This document shows, in pieces, positions 9,516 to 18,989 of a stretch of DNA of 25,792 bases. Both the position numbers and the translations under genes were made by a program. Position 1 is the first letter of the stretch. Each line of letters opens with the position of its first letter. The notes beneath the pieces were generated by a model that saw only the letters and a list, made by a program, of their open reading frames with translations, did no database searches and was not told the DNA's origin. The stretch is from Fonsecaea monophora (taxonomy: Eukaryota > Ascomycota > Eurotiomycetes > Chaetothyriales > Herpotrichiellaceae): positions 1 through 25,792 of the forward strand of contig NW_019174129.1 of NCBI RefSeq assembly GCF_001642475.1. The letters are read 5' to 3'.

Positions 9516-10981
9516 ATGTTGAATTTTCTCCCGTCCTTCATGGCAGAAAGGCAACCGAGCCCAATGGCGCTACTTGCAGCACCCGCCCCTCCCGCCGATA
9601 CAAGCTCCTTGTTCCTGAACGGCCTATGCCAACCACGAGGATTGCATCACCAGGGACAGAGACCGGCTCCGGGCGCCTATGATCGAAGGTACATGGGCTA
9701 CGGGGATCCTGATGCCCGTGAAGGTGTTCATGCCATCTACAACAACACGCCGCCGGCTTCCTCTGGTACTGGAGGCCATGTTCCTGCGTACCAGTGCTTG
9801 CCAGACTCGGCTCTCCAAGGAGGATTCGTGGTTCAGAAGGAACCGGGCACGATGCTACAGGAGCTGAGTAGCCCGGCAACTGCTCAGAACGGCATGACTT
9901 TGGATGATCAATACGGGGTTGGTTCACATCCCCGGCTTTGCTGACCCTTGCGCTAACCACATTTGGACACTCGCAGCTCGAGGTCCCGAGAGAGCCGTCT
10001 AGCCTCACCTGGGAGGCAGGTGACCCATGCCAGGACGGAACATCTTTGATGCGAGCTTCAGTCATGGGCCCTGTTCAAAACAACCCCACGCTCCCAGAAT
10101 CTGCCACAGAGCAAGACCGGACCAGAACCAAAGGAGGACAGGTGGCGCTGGTACCCAAGGAGTCCCCACATTGCTTCTTGTCGTCGTACATAAACGGCCG
10201 ATGGAGCCTCATCAACTTCACCTTCAAGGCGACCATAACCAAAAACTTCAGGTACGACGAAGCGGAGAAATGCTACTTCGCCTACCGCAAAAACTTCATG
10301 AGCGTCGATTGCTCGGTTCTCTTCCCGTCCTACGGAGGTGACGAACTTGTGCTCTGGACATGCCCTGAAACGGGGGCTCTTCACAAAGTCCTCGTGTTCG
10401 GCGTAGGCGTGTCTGCCACGTCCGACAGGGACGGCAGGCCGATCGTGCTGAACGAGTATACCTCCAAGCGAGAAAAGGGTCCCGTCGTCGAGGTCAAGCG
10501 CCTCAAACCTCAAGCCCAGCCAGGGTCCACGAAAAAACAGTGCGGGTTCGAACGCCTGCGATTCGAGCGATGTACCGCGAACAACGGCACGCAGCGGGGC
10601 GCACAGGAGAAGTTCCTGGTGCGCGCCAGCCTGTACGTCAAACTGGACCAAGGGAACGGCCAAGAGTCAGACTGGAAGTGTATCCGCTACAACGAGTCGC
10701 CCGGTGTGATTCTGCGTGGTTGCGCTCCCTGCCATTCCACAACCAAAAAGTCCTCTTCTTCTCGAGCAGATCAGGCCACGTCTCCCGCGCTGACGTACTC
10801 GAGCTCTCTGAGCGCTTCCGATGTCGGGTCGCCTTTCACGCTGGCCTACTCTTCCTCGGTTGGCCCCATGCGGAACCTCCTCACGCGACACGGACAGCAA
10901 GCGCGCACCCATCGCTTCGACCCTCTTTTGAGGCCTTCTGTCGCTGCGGAGCCTGCCGCTCGGGCACCTTGTTGGTGGTAG
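9516..10981 (+). CDS. NDT80/PhoG-like DNA-binding transcription factor
   Basis: Exons are 9516-9917 and 9977-10981, giving 468 residues. The 59-bp intron runs GTTGGT..CGCAG with a GCTAAC branch site. The DNA-binding domain, about residues 215-390, shows three family hallmarks: CYFAYRKNFMSVDCSV (233 onward, the cYRRNyf.v.cs motif), FERLRFERCTANNG (325-338) and SPGVILRGCAP (375-385, the RGrSP-type motif). Ndt80/PhoG-type proteins are nuclear regulators. In ascomycetes they control meiosis, nutrient response or heterokaryon incompatibility, so a transcriptional role is likely, but the target genes cannot be inferred. The 200-residue N-terminus is Pro/Ala-rich and the C-terminus Ser-rich, both probably disordered. 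The ATG at 9516 has no in-frame ATG upstream; the ATG at 9540 is an alternative. The gene lies between two LTR-like termini in inverted orientation (8371 and 12291). Confidence 0.85.
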
Positions 10982-11579
10982 ACCTGCGTGGATCTCGTGA
11001 GACTGACGGTCGCGGGGGACAGTCACTTTGCTGTCATCTATTCTATGTACCTCCTTGTCAGTTCCACGATGTATGTTCTCCACTCAATATCTTGAGGAAA
11101 CAACTGATACTACCCCGTTGTCCCTCCGAATTTGACTGAACAATGCACTTCGGCTAGGACTAGTGAGAGAGGAGGGCCCATGGATGGGGCCTCAGGATTC
11201 AGGCTGGGCCGACCCGACCGACATACGTTTAATGATGCTCCCGAGTCACTACTAGTAGCCCAACTGGTCACTGGTGGACTAAAACTACCAGTAGCTCACG
11301 GCCGCTGATAGTAATATAAGTTGAAACCCCCCTCAACGCCCGCAACTGCGCGCGTGCACCTTTATGTTCCGTCATCATTCCTCTGCCGTAGGGCCGCAAA
11401 TGTACGTAGTAGTTTCATCGCGAAATGTCGATCAGCATCTTCTTGGGAGAGAATTCAGAGCCGGCATTTGATGACAGATACGCCCTGGTCACACTCGCGA
11501 TGTCAGCTCGGCCGTTACTAACGACTGAGTCGCACACCTCGAAGACGTTGGTCGCATCTTGGGTCCGGGCCGTGGTCTA
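10982..11579. other. 3' flank of the NDT80-like gene
   Basis: No supported gene is seen. The segment 11260-11295 contains clustered ACTGGT/ACCAGT motifs able to form a small hairpin. A short frame from the ATG at 11425 (about 51 codons) has no recognised feature. A GTACGT donor-like site at 11402 and a CTAAC motif near 11518 hint at an intron, but no coherent reading results. Confidence 0.35.
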
Positions 11580-11918
11580 GTGCACCTCGAAATTACGCCC
11601 TGGATGACGGCTTTGAAGGACAAAGACGACCAGGAAGATGACGAGGCTACAAGCCAGGTGAGTACGTCACGCGAAACAGCGCCTTGAAATCGCTCCTCAC
11701 CCTCTCCGGATACCCAAGATGGTGACTTGGGCGAAGTCTCTGAGAGCACCTCGCATCCGACCGCAGGATCACCTCTGCCCGCCTCGCAGGTCTCAACGGA
11801 AAGCCCATCACCTCGATGTCGCCGGTGGACGTGTTGGGACCTTTGTCCTTCTTGCCGCACGTCCATGGACGCCAACCCCGCGTACCCGCTCAATGGCATG
11901 ACCTTTCCACACGTCTGA
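11580..11918 (+). other. Candidate spliced coding fragment, unknown family
   Basis: An acidic frame (HLEITPWMTALKDKDDQEDD) ends at a CAG|GTGAGT donor near 11660. A CCCAAG acceptor-like site near 11718 would join it to a Ser/Pro-rich frame (DGDLGEVSESTSHPTAGSP) that stops at 11918. The two parts fit together, but there is no start codon or recognised domain. It may be the tail of a transposon-borne or decayed gene. Confidence 0.25.
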
Positions 11919-12039
11919 GAACCGAAACCAGCACTATTTCGGCTCTCTTTCGGTTCTCATCCCTTTTTTGCCCGTCAACGACTGCGCCACAAATTGAGTA
12001 TTGCAGCAGGTGGTCCTTGGCACCAATCAGCCTCACGGG

Positions 12040-12291
12040 TCATCTCAGCGGTAAGTGCCACAGCCTTCCTCTGGCTTTGACGCCTCGCCTGAATGATAGC
12101 CCTTGTCACGGCGCAACCTAGAACAGGAGAAATCGCTGTCAAGGGTGCAATTGCAACATGAATTCTAAGACGAAAGAGTCTAACTAATAAATGCGCGAGG
12201 AACGCGATAGAAGAGTTTGTAGGTCTTCAGCCTCGTGCGGGGTACTCAGCCTCATGAGGGGAAACCTGCACAGGCACCTCAGGCCGTGACA
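12040..12291 (-). mobile_element. LTR-like sequence, copy C
   Basis: Read on the minus strand it begins TGTCACGGCCTG at 12291, the canonical TG of an LTR. Two CCCCxxxxGAGGCTGA units follow (about 12231-12265), then the GAACAGGAGA / AGACGAAA blocks shared with copy B. Similarity runs to roughly 12040 with small indels. The orientation is opposite to copy B, so the two face each other across the NDT80-like gene. No target-site duplication was seen at either end. Confidence 0.6.
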
Positions 12292-12569
12292 GCCCTACTG
12301 TAAGCCCCATGAAATCCAGTGCTGCTTCTGCCTACGGGCGGACCGCGGCCGGAAAAGTAATTCCGAGAGAAAGCGGTACGAAGTCATGAGACAACTACGG
12401 TACGGTGGAAGCAGAAGAGACAGGCTCGAGAGAGTGCATCGTTTGCGAAGATTTGGTGCATCTCATGTTCCCTGGGAGGCTGGCGATGGTCACTGTCGAC
12501 GTTGAGAACTCACTTCCCACCAACCAACCAATCAGATGTCAGTGCCGCATTCCCCCTCATGAATCTCCC

Positions 12570-12893
12570 TCACGTCAGACTGAATCTCACGTGTGCCTCT
12601 TTCCAAGTAAAGTTCGCCTTGGCGCACCATACTCCGTGAGTGTAAGGAAAATGCTGCACATCCACCTCATGCTGGAAAAGCTCCGGCTCCTCCTTCTCGT
12701 CATTGGAGTCGCTGCTCTGCTCGGGATACTTGGGGGAGTAGCTGCGAAGCTCCAAAGACCTGTGATGTTGGTCCATAAACTCGGGAGATCTGTCTTCGCG
12801 GTTGGTAGTCGCGGAGGATCCGTCATGGTCGTCCCCGGGCTCGGAAGATTCTACATTTATACCATCGCCGCAGCCTGCTGCTAGTCGTTTCAG
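12570..12893 (-). CDS. Acidic open frame, possible exon
   Basis: The minus-strand frame has about 107 codons. The peptide is rich in Asp, Glu, Ser and Arg (SSEPGDDHDGSSATTNRED, then KYPEQSSDSNDEKEEPELF), more like a disordered acidic protein than random translation. A GGGATAG acceptor-like site lies at its upstream end, so it may be a last exon, but no upstream exon is evident. The overlapping plus-strand frame (12405-12884) would be hydrophobic and Gly-rich and appears to be its mirror. Confidence 0.25.
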   Translation of the reverse strand: MKRLAAGCGDGINVESSEPGDDHDGSSATTNREDRSPEFMDQHHRSLELRSYSPKYPEQSSDSNDEKEEPELFQHEVDVQHFPYTHGVWCAKANFTWKEAHVRFSLT

Positions 12894-13969
12894 CTATCCC
12901 ACTCTCTCCTTTTTGCTTTTCCATGCATGATTATTCAGTTTCTGTGTATTCTTCTGCGCTTGGCGAGATCGCGGATCTTGTTCCAGTCCACGTCGTCTAT
13001 AACATGGCTGCTCTGGTGAGAAGGCACCCTGTCCGTGCTACGGCTGGTCCCCGCATTACGTCTGATGGGGTCCGCGTGTTGGCCTACAGTCATTTTCTTT
13101 GCAGGCGTCGCTGTATGTGGGTCCTACCAGTCATACGGATACAGGCAGAGAAGCAGTACAGTAGTCTTGCGAATTCCGGTGGATCCCTACAAGTCCAGGG
13201 TTGGACACCCATACCCCTGTATCGGACGCGTGCGTGCTGCGGTCATCCAAAGAAGAAGAGCACAGATAAAACAGACGGAATTAAGTTGAAAAACAGACAC
13301 ATTTTTAGAATAGAGAGACTTGTCTGCAAAATGGGGACGAGGACGTTGGTCACGAGCGACGTCGCTAAAGTGCATGTTGTATGAGATACCGCGTCTTGGC
13401 TGACTTTTCCTAGTAACTTCTCGTGGTGCCTGGACATGTGCAACTGCAATTAGCGGACGAGGAGCGCAAGCCCGACAAAGGTCTTGTCTGGGGGATGCAA
13501 TGGTTTTTCTGAGCCGTTTGATGAGGCCATTTTCACTTTGTTCGCATCCGACTCTGCTCGTCCTACACGGTAGGCAGGCTCGGGAGAACGCGTTTGGTTG
13601 GGATGGGCTTTGAGAAGGGTTCGTCTGGACCGTCTGCTGGGGCAATCAGAAAAATCAGCTTTGTTGTCAAAAGGTATTCTTGAGCTCGGCCGTACACGAA
13701 TCTTGCAATTTAGACTCCGGATTCATTTTCGCGGTCGGCGGCGTTTGAATAGAAGAAGTACTTGTGCCGAGGCTCCTTGACTACATCTCGCGCAATCACA
13801 ACCTGGATACCGCGGCAAGGTTTGTCTGGGCATGTCGCCAACTGCCTGGTCGAGGACGTGGAGGGAAGTTTTATTGACTTTATCTTTAAATCGCACTTGG
13901 CTATGGGCCAGTGAAACCGGGTGAGCTGGATCTGCGAATGCTTCTTATCCAGGGCACACTAGGGACAGA
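12894..13969. other. Region without a resolved gene
   Basis: On the plus strand a GTGAGA donor near 13016 and a TTTCTTTGCAG acceptor near 13105 could splice a frame containing DLVPVHVVYNMAAL to SLYVGPTSHTDTGREAVQ, but the product stops early. On the minus strand a Cys-containing frame near 13535-13610 resembles a zinc cluster only in part. Neither is convincing. Confidence 0.3.
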
Positions 13970-14040
13970 GAGTGTCGATGAAATTTGACAGGGGCATCAC
14001 CACCCCTTTTGGGGCGCCTGTTGTCCCGGCGTGTACGCCG
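13970..14040 (-). pseudogene. Relic of an AMP-binding (adenylate-forming) enzyme
   Basis: The minus strand encodes AGTTGAPKGVVMPLSNFIDT, which matches the phosphate-binding core [YT]SG-TTG-xPKG of acyl-CoA synthetases and related adenylating enzymes. Just upstream, TACACG (Tyr-Thr) is in another frame from GGGACAACAGGC, as if one base were lost near 14028. A stop follows soon after. No other part of such an enzyme is readable nearby, so this is a short frameshifted fragment. Confidence 0.5.
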
Positions 14041-14464
14041 TGTTCGTCATCGTGCCCATGCCCCCGCGGCCACAGTGGCAAGATGTGAGGCAAGGATCCG
14101 CGCCTCTTCCTGAGATTCCCTGCCATATGAAAGACATTGGACACTCGAAACTCGACACACGAGTCGACGCCCAGATTCGATGCGCAATGGGAACAATGAC
14201 CGCCTTCGCGAGGTGAAGGTGATGGGCTCGAGTCTCTAAAAGAGTGGCTGGAGGCCTTCTTTCCTACTCCACCCCCGTGTCAAGACTCCTCCGTCGTACT
14301 GCATTGGTTTCTGCCAAGGGTTATCTGTGCAATATGCAGGGTGTGTTCTGCGGCCTTGCTGGTTTGGTCGTCTGCTGCGCCATTGTCTTTGGAAGGGGGG
14401 AGGCGGGAGTTGAGGTAGGGGGACTTGGAATCGACGAGCTCCGAGACACCCTTGTTACATTCCC
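14041..14464. other. Region without a resolved gene
   Basis: Short frames on both strands have no recognised domain. The plus frame at 14244-14483 encodes a hydrophobic segment (GLAGLVVCCAIVF), but its opposite strand is equally open, so neither is supported. Confidence 0.3.
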
Positions 14465-14680
14465 TCATGTGATTATCCTTTGAGCATTGCGACATGGTGC
14501 TTTCCCGACCACGAACAGCGGCAGGGTGACTGGCCAGTGCATGCGCGATGTACCCGCGTCTGTTTCTATTCGGAAGATTGTCCGCATCATTTCCAGAAAA
14601 TGCTGTTGGCTGCCTGGATCGGAAAGAATGACGCCTCTAGCCTTAAAAGTAGCTTCCCCGATAGGATCATCGGTGGAACC
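14465..14680 (-). pseudogene. Protein-like remnant frame, possible fungal regulator C-terminus
   Basis: A 71-codon frame bounded by stops reads like real protein: GEATFKARGVILSDPG, FLEMMRTIFRIETDAG, RMHWPVTLPLFVVGKAP. The W-P-x-x-x-PLF-V-x-G pattern is reminiscent of the conserved WPLFIAG segment in the C-terminal domain of some Zn2Cys6 transcription factors. The likeness is weak and no start, zinc cluster or flanking exon is found. It probably represents gene debris. Confidence 0.25.
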
Positions 14681-15271
14681 CTACCTGCCACGTCCACTAA
14701 TCAAGGGATGTCCTCAGTCAAGGGTCTTATCGATTGCGTTATGTCCTGGGACTACGCTCGGGTGAAGCCGTCGCGTCTCTGATTGGGTGAGTAGTGAGCC
14801 AGGAAGCCGTCTTGGCATGCATACCGTGCAGGAGGGGTAAGAAATGCCTCACCAGTCATTCAGGACAGTGGTTGACTCGCGAGGAGCACTCCCATCTCGC
14901 GTGTTTCTTCTCGCCATGCGACGCGAAATGCATATGTCGTGTCCAGGTGGCAGCTTGAAACGAAGCAGTGAAGGGTTGCCGGACTGGGCTGGGTCGGGGT
15001 TGGTCGGGATGCCCGGAGAGGCTAAGTAAGAGTGGTTGAATAGTATGGGGACGGTCGAGATGAATGGACAATGGCCAAGTCTTGCCCACCTGATTGGGTC
15101 ATGTGTCTCGGCGTGCAATGGTGACTGCGGCCGCAAAATGGGGCAGGCTTTCCCCTTTCGGCTTAGTTCGTCATTTCCACAAATTGCGCCACTACCCCGC
15201 ATCCTGCAGGGCAGGTGGGCCATTATGCGGAGCCCCGCATCGACGACACTGCCCTAGCCCTGGTCTGGAAG
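14681..15271. other. Region without a supported gene
   Basis: Overlapping short frames are present on both strands. None has a domain, splice pattern or promoter context that favours it. Confidence 0.35.
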
Positions 15272-15363
15272 GTGAGCCGAGTAATTTCCACTGCGGCACA
15301 TGGCAAATCCGTAGGTGCGCCAGATAGATTTCCTTGCCCAATCATTCAAGTTATTCAACTTAC
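15272..15363 (+). mobile_element. MITE-like element, copy 2
   Basis: It is 92 bp like copy 1. The left end is GTGAGCCGAGTAATTT (15272-15287) and the right end AAGTTATTCAACTTAC (15348-15363), matching in inverse at 11 of 16 positions. The interior shares blocks with copy 1 (TTTCCAC, GGCACA, CAAATCCG, AGATAGATTTCCT). CTGGA occurs on both sides (15265-15269 and 15365-15369) and could be a target-site duplication. Confidence 0.6.
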
Positions 15364-15965
15364 ACTGGACTGGGGTGCCTGTTCACATCTTCGCTATCGT
15401 CCTGTAGCGGCAGGGATCAGCCCTGCTCATGAGCTGCCAAACCCCGCAGGCCAATTTGCTCTTCCTATCTCAAGAATGGTCAAAAGAACGGTGAGTGTGA
15501 TGTGCTGCCATTCGTAGCACTTGGTTTTGCATCAGTGGTGATTCGAGGGACAGGACACCTTAGTCCCCTGCAGTGATTGCACTTATTTGGCCGCGCTTTG
15601 CGACACTTTTGCACGGCTGGAGTGGTCTACTTTCCGGGTTGCGATCGTCGAGACTACCGGAAATGAAAGGCAGAGACTAGGGCTGCTGACAGCACCAAGG
15701 ATGGAATGTGACAGGAATACGCGTCCAACACCGTTACCTCCTGTCCAATCAATTCCCAACGAGTTCGTCGTATCAGCTGTCTGGGACGAGGGACAACGCT
15801 AACCTGAATCTGGTCTGTACGCGACGCTTCCTACCGTCAGCGGATCACCGTAAACAATGAAAATCGTGACCGGGTACTTCGCGTAATTTGCCTGTTGCTC
15901 GGCCAACGTGAACCCAATACACAGGCAGAGAGATAACACCGTCCGGGCCTTGACTCCAACCCCCT
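15364..15965. other. Region without a supported gene
   Basis: Only short frames without recognised features are present. The last part probably holds upstream sequence of the gene-like region that follows. Confidence 0.35.
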
Positions 15966-15972
15966 TTTTTTT

Positions 15973-15979
15973 CTATAAA
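15973..15979 (+). promoter_or_regulatory. Possible TATA box
   Basis: CTATAAATG after a run of T lies about 200 bp before the first protein-like frame of the broken gene (from about 16170). The ATG at 16012 just downstream opens a short frame with a hydrophobic stretch (RRPFLLFVCFSLLW), but no link to the main frames was found. Confidence 0.4.
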
Positions 15980-16169
15980 TGATTCACCTCACCGACCACG
16001 AGGACACCGTCATGTACCATCTCAACGCCGCCCGAAGGCCCTTTTTATTGTTTGTTTGTTTCTCTCTACTCTGGAGCTCGTCAACTAGAGTAAATAGCAC
16101 CGCTTTTGTCCTCCACATTGTAGAGCCCTCAGTGGCTGCGCTGCTCCATTTCTGTTCAGACATTCCATA

Positions 16170-18630
16170 GATACTGTTTACATCGCTCGTCACGCTTTCG
16201 TCGCGGGCGAATACTTATAGGGATATCTGTATCTCGAAAATTTCTACATCTTTCGGAACCGCCAGTAACCTAGCCCTTCCCCCAACTTGCAACCCCGTTG
16301 TTGACCCGCCATTCTTCGCCTATAGTGGATCAGAGAGTCTCGTCGCCACACTCGTTGCTCGAATCCTGCGACACCAGGTCGAACTCCAGGCATGGCTGGA
16401 CGAGAAGCGCAGCGACTGCGAGACGCTGAGACGGCGCTTGGGAGACATCTGGCGCGTCTCGCCGCATTCGTCCATCTGGACCAACTACCTCAGGAACTTG
16501 AGTTGTTATTCGAGCCTGCCAGCCGGTATTCGCTGAAGCTCGATACCGCACCCACAGAGTGCTGCATCACAACCAATGCGCTGCCGGCGCCGGCGCCCGC
16601 TGACGATATGGAAGTGATCGAAAGCCAGCACAGCCTGCTGAATGCTAGTTTCATGGCGGTGCACTTTGGACCCAAGCTGACGAAGGCAGTGGAGGGACTG
16701 GTGGCGTACACGGCCCACGCATACGCTTTAACGGGCCAGGTGTACGCCAGCGCCTTCAGCCGGGCGCGCGATTGGTCCGACCCAACGCAAAACCTGTTCC
16801 AACAGGTGTGCTGAGCCTTGATTTGCATGAGCTCCTGTTCCCGCGACTACGTCAAGTTCGCCAACGTCGAGGGAATTGGGTGGACAGAAATAGTGGGAGG
16901 GTGCATGAGCAACGCCGCCAGCTTCAAGTACGGCATCCTAGGAGGAAGGCGTGTCGACCAGTCCCCCGAGCTGGTGTCGGCCTTCCTGAGCGACTTCCAC
17001 GACGACGAAAGGTCCCTCCGGGAGCACTCCGTCCACATCCTTCCTGGTACTGGATGGGGCCATTCCTCGTGTGGCTCACACGCGACTTGCTGTCCTGGTC
17101 GAGCTTCGAGGCCGCCATCCGCGCCGCCGTGGCAAAGGGCCGCGCCGAGGGCAAGCGCAATTTCCAGGTGCTCGTGCTCTCCATCCGACATCTTGTGTAC
17201 GGCGACATGACGCCCGAAGCAGTGGTGCACTCGAAGCGTTATGCCATGTGGACCCAACCCGCCGACGACCGGGCCTCGTACCTCAAGAACGAAGACCCGC
17301 GGCTCCAAGAGCTTGAGGACGTGATCAATCATGGTGGAGCCGACGACGGCGAGTGGGTCGCCCCCAATAGGGTGCATGGCTTCAGCCCTCGCGCGGATTT
17401 TCCGTGCCAACGTCTTCCCGGATGAGGAAGATAACCCGTCAATGGAATCCCCCCATTCTGCCCCGAGGTGTCCTGGCTTCCATTTGAGTGAGTGAACCAG
17501 CCATCATTAATTCGCTTTCCACTCCTGGAACCAAGAACCACATCCGGTGTCTCAGTCCGCTAACATGACTTTCCACAGGCCGCTTGCGACGCATGTTCTC
17601 GACCAGCCCCTCTGCATCGTCGACCAGGGCAAGGGAGAGCCGGACCTCATGCAGTTTACGGGTTGAGACGAGATAGAGTTCCACGCCTTATATCCTCAGC
17701 TGAAGCGTAGAAAGGGCGGTGAGGTACGCTGCATTTTGCTCGTGCTAGCGAGTAGCAGCTCCTGCACGCTGCAAGACAAGCATGCTGTCCACCCCGGTGC
17801 TGTGGAAGTCCTGACCCAAGCCACAGCGCGTGAAGAACCTCGCGAATCCAGCAGATGCCGAGGAATTGGACACTCTCCCCAATCGAGACCTGAGTTGTTT
17901 CAAAACAAAGCATTTCTGTTGTCGCTACCACGATGACGACACCCTCTGGCGGCAGCCTTTCGAGGACAAAGGAACCAACTGGTTCTTGTTCGAACAGGTG
18001 CTCAAATCGCCGCTCGGGCAACGTATCATCTCACACCCGTGCAGCCTCGCCGCGCTGTGGGCGATTGTCTTCCTCGTCCCCATGGGCATAGGGGGCTGCG
18101 AAAGTTCGCGGTCCAGACACGTAAGGGGCTTCAACGGCGCGGGTCGTGCCGTGCTCCCGCGGCAGCGACTTGGTACCTACCTCCTGATGGGCCCCCGCCG
18201 TCTGCGGGTGCGTGTGGCGCGCCCCTCTGTCTACTTCGTCCCTCGGTTCTGGCCTGCGAGCGAGAACACGACAGAGGGGTGGCGGCAGGCCGTGGCCGAG
18301 GCGAAGAAGCAGACCGAGCTGGAGTACTGTCGTGAAGCGTTTGGGCTTTGAATCCACAAGGAGAACACTTAAGTCTTGTGTTTCTTTTTTATCTTCACCT
18401 CCACCCTCCCCCCCCTTTTTGTTCTCCGTTACAGCGACAAGAACAACCTCGCCGTCTTCGTCGTGATCGGCACCAAGTTCCGGCTCCTGCACGTGACCGA
18501 GCATTCGAAGCTACCGACAATGAAGAAGGGGCCGCGGGATCCTTTCACGTTCAACCTGGAGCGTGATAAAAACGCGGCTGGTGGGGACACGGAGCCGCCG
18601 TGGCAGCACTGCAAACGCATGGAGCCCTAA
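16170..18630 (+). pseudogene. Broken multi-exon gene of unknown family
   Basis: Protein-like sequence runs almost continuously but changes frame. Segment 1 (about 16250-16490) contains DPPFFAYSGSESLVATLVAR. Segment 2 (about 16490-16805, then 16857-17040 after a possible 51-bp intron) contains IESQHSLLNASFMAVHFGP. Segment 3 (about 17046-17330) contains RNFQVLVLSIRHLVYGDMT. Segment 4 (about 17340-17467) contains SALARIFRANVFPDEEDN and joins 17579-17723 across a GT..CACAG intron with a CTAAC branch site. Segment 5 (17827-18338) contains DTLWRQPFEDKGTNWFLFEQ. Segment 6 (18435-18630) contains NNLAVFVVIGTKFRLLHV. The last two introns fit well (103 and 96 bp). The frame changes near 16490, 17040 and 17335 have no fitting intron, and a TGA at 17664 interrupts DLMQFTG/DEIEFHALYPQ. 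No known domain was recognised. It may be a recent pseudogene, two genes, or carry assembly indels. Confidence 0.55.
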
Positions 18631-18989
18631 CTGAAGAAGACGCGGGCCTAGAAAGACTCACATCAGCACGCAGGCAAGGAAGGACTGGCGCTCCGTCAAG
18701 GCCGCGCTTGGGTGGGCCGGGAAGCTGGCGGACGCGCGCGGCGAACAGGAGACGGAAAGTATGGCGAAACTGGACATGTATTGCATCTGGTCCAAGGGGT
18801 AGGAGCATTCTGTAGCTACCCCTTTCTCTTTCTCGATATCTGGATTAGCGTGGAGTACGGTAATGTGACAGGATTCCAAACGCCTCCCCGAGAGCGCTTT
18901 GTAATGAGTCTAATCGATAGGTACACAGATATTGTACGGTATGTTAGATAGATAATACATTTACCCACGTTCAACCCAGTAGCATCGTC
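18631..18989. other. Intergenic space between convergent 3' ends
   Basis: No gene is supported. The sequence becomes A/T-rich toward 18940-18970, as expected for the 3' untranslated region of the minus-strand gene. Confidence 0.5.

Noticed and set aside
10540..10560. GGTTCGAA sequence resembling a tRNA B box
   Set aside because: It lies inside the NDT80-like coding exon and no A box or cloverleaf can be formed around it. No tRNA was found in the window.
10058..10663. 201-codon minus-strand frame opposite the NDT80-like gene
   Set aside because: It mirrors the codon bias of the plus-strand exon, which has clear family motifs. There is no domain or splice logic on the minus strand.
12425..12485. 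RING-like start (ECIVCEDLVHLMFPG) on the plus strand
   Set aside because: One Cys pair resembles a fungal RING/RBR entry, but no further Cys/His pairs follow in any frame.
13535..13610. Zn2Cys6-like cluster (CLPCRTSRVGC) on the minus strand
   Set aside because: The first three Cys fit, but the next pair is 22 residues away and the last Cys is missing. The basic spacing typical of the family is absent.
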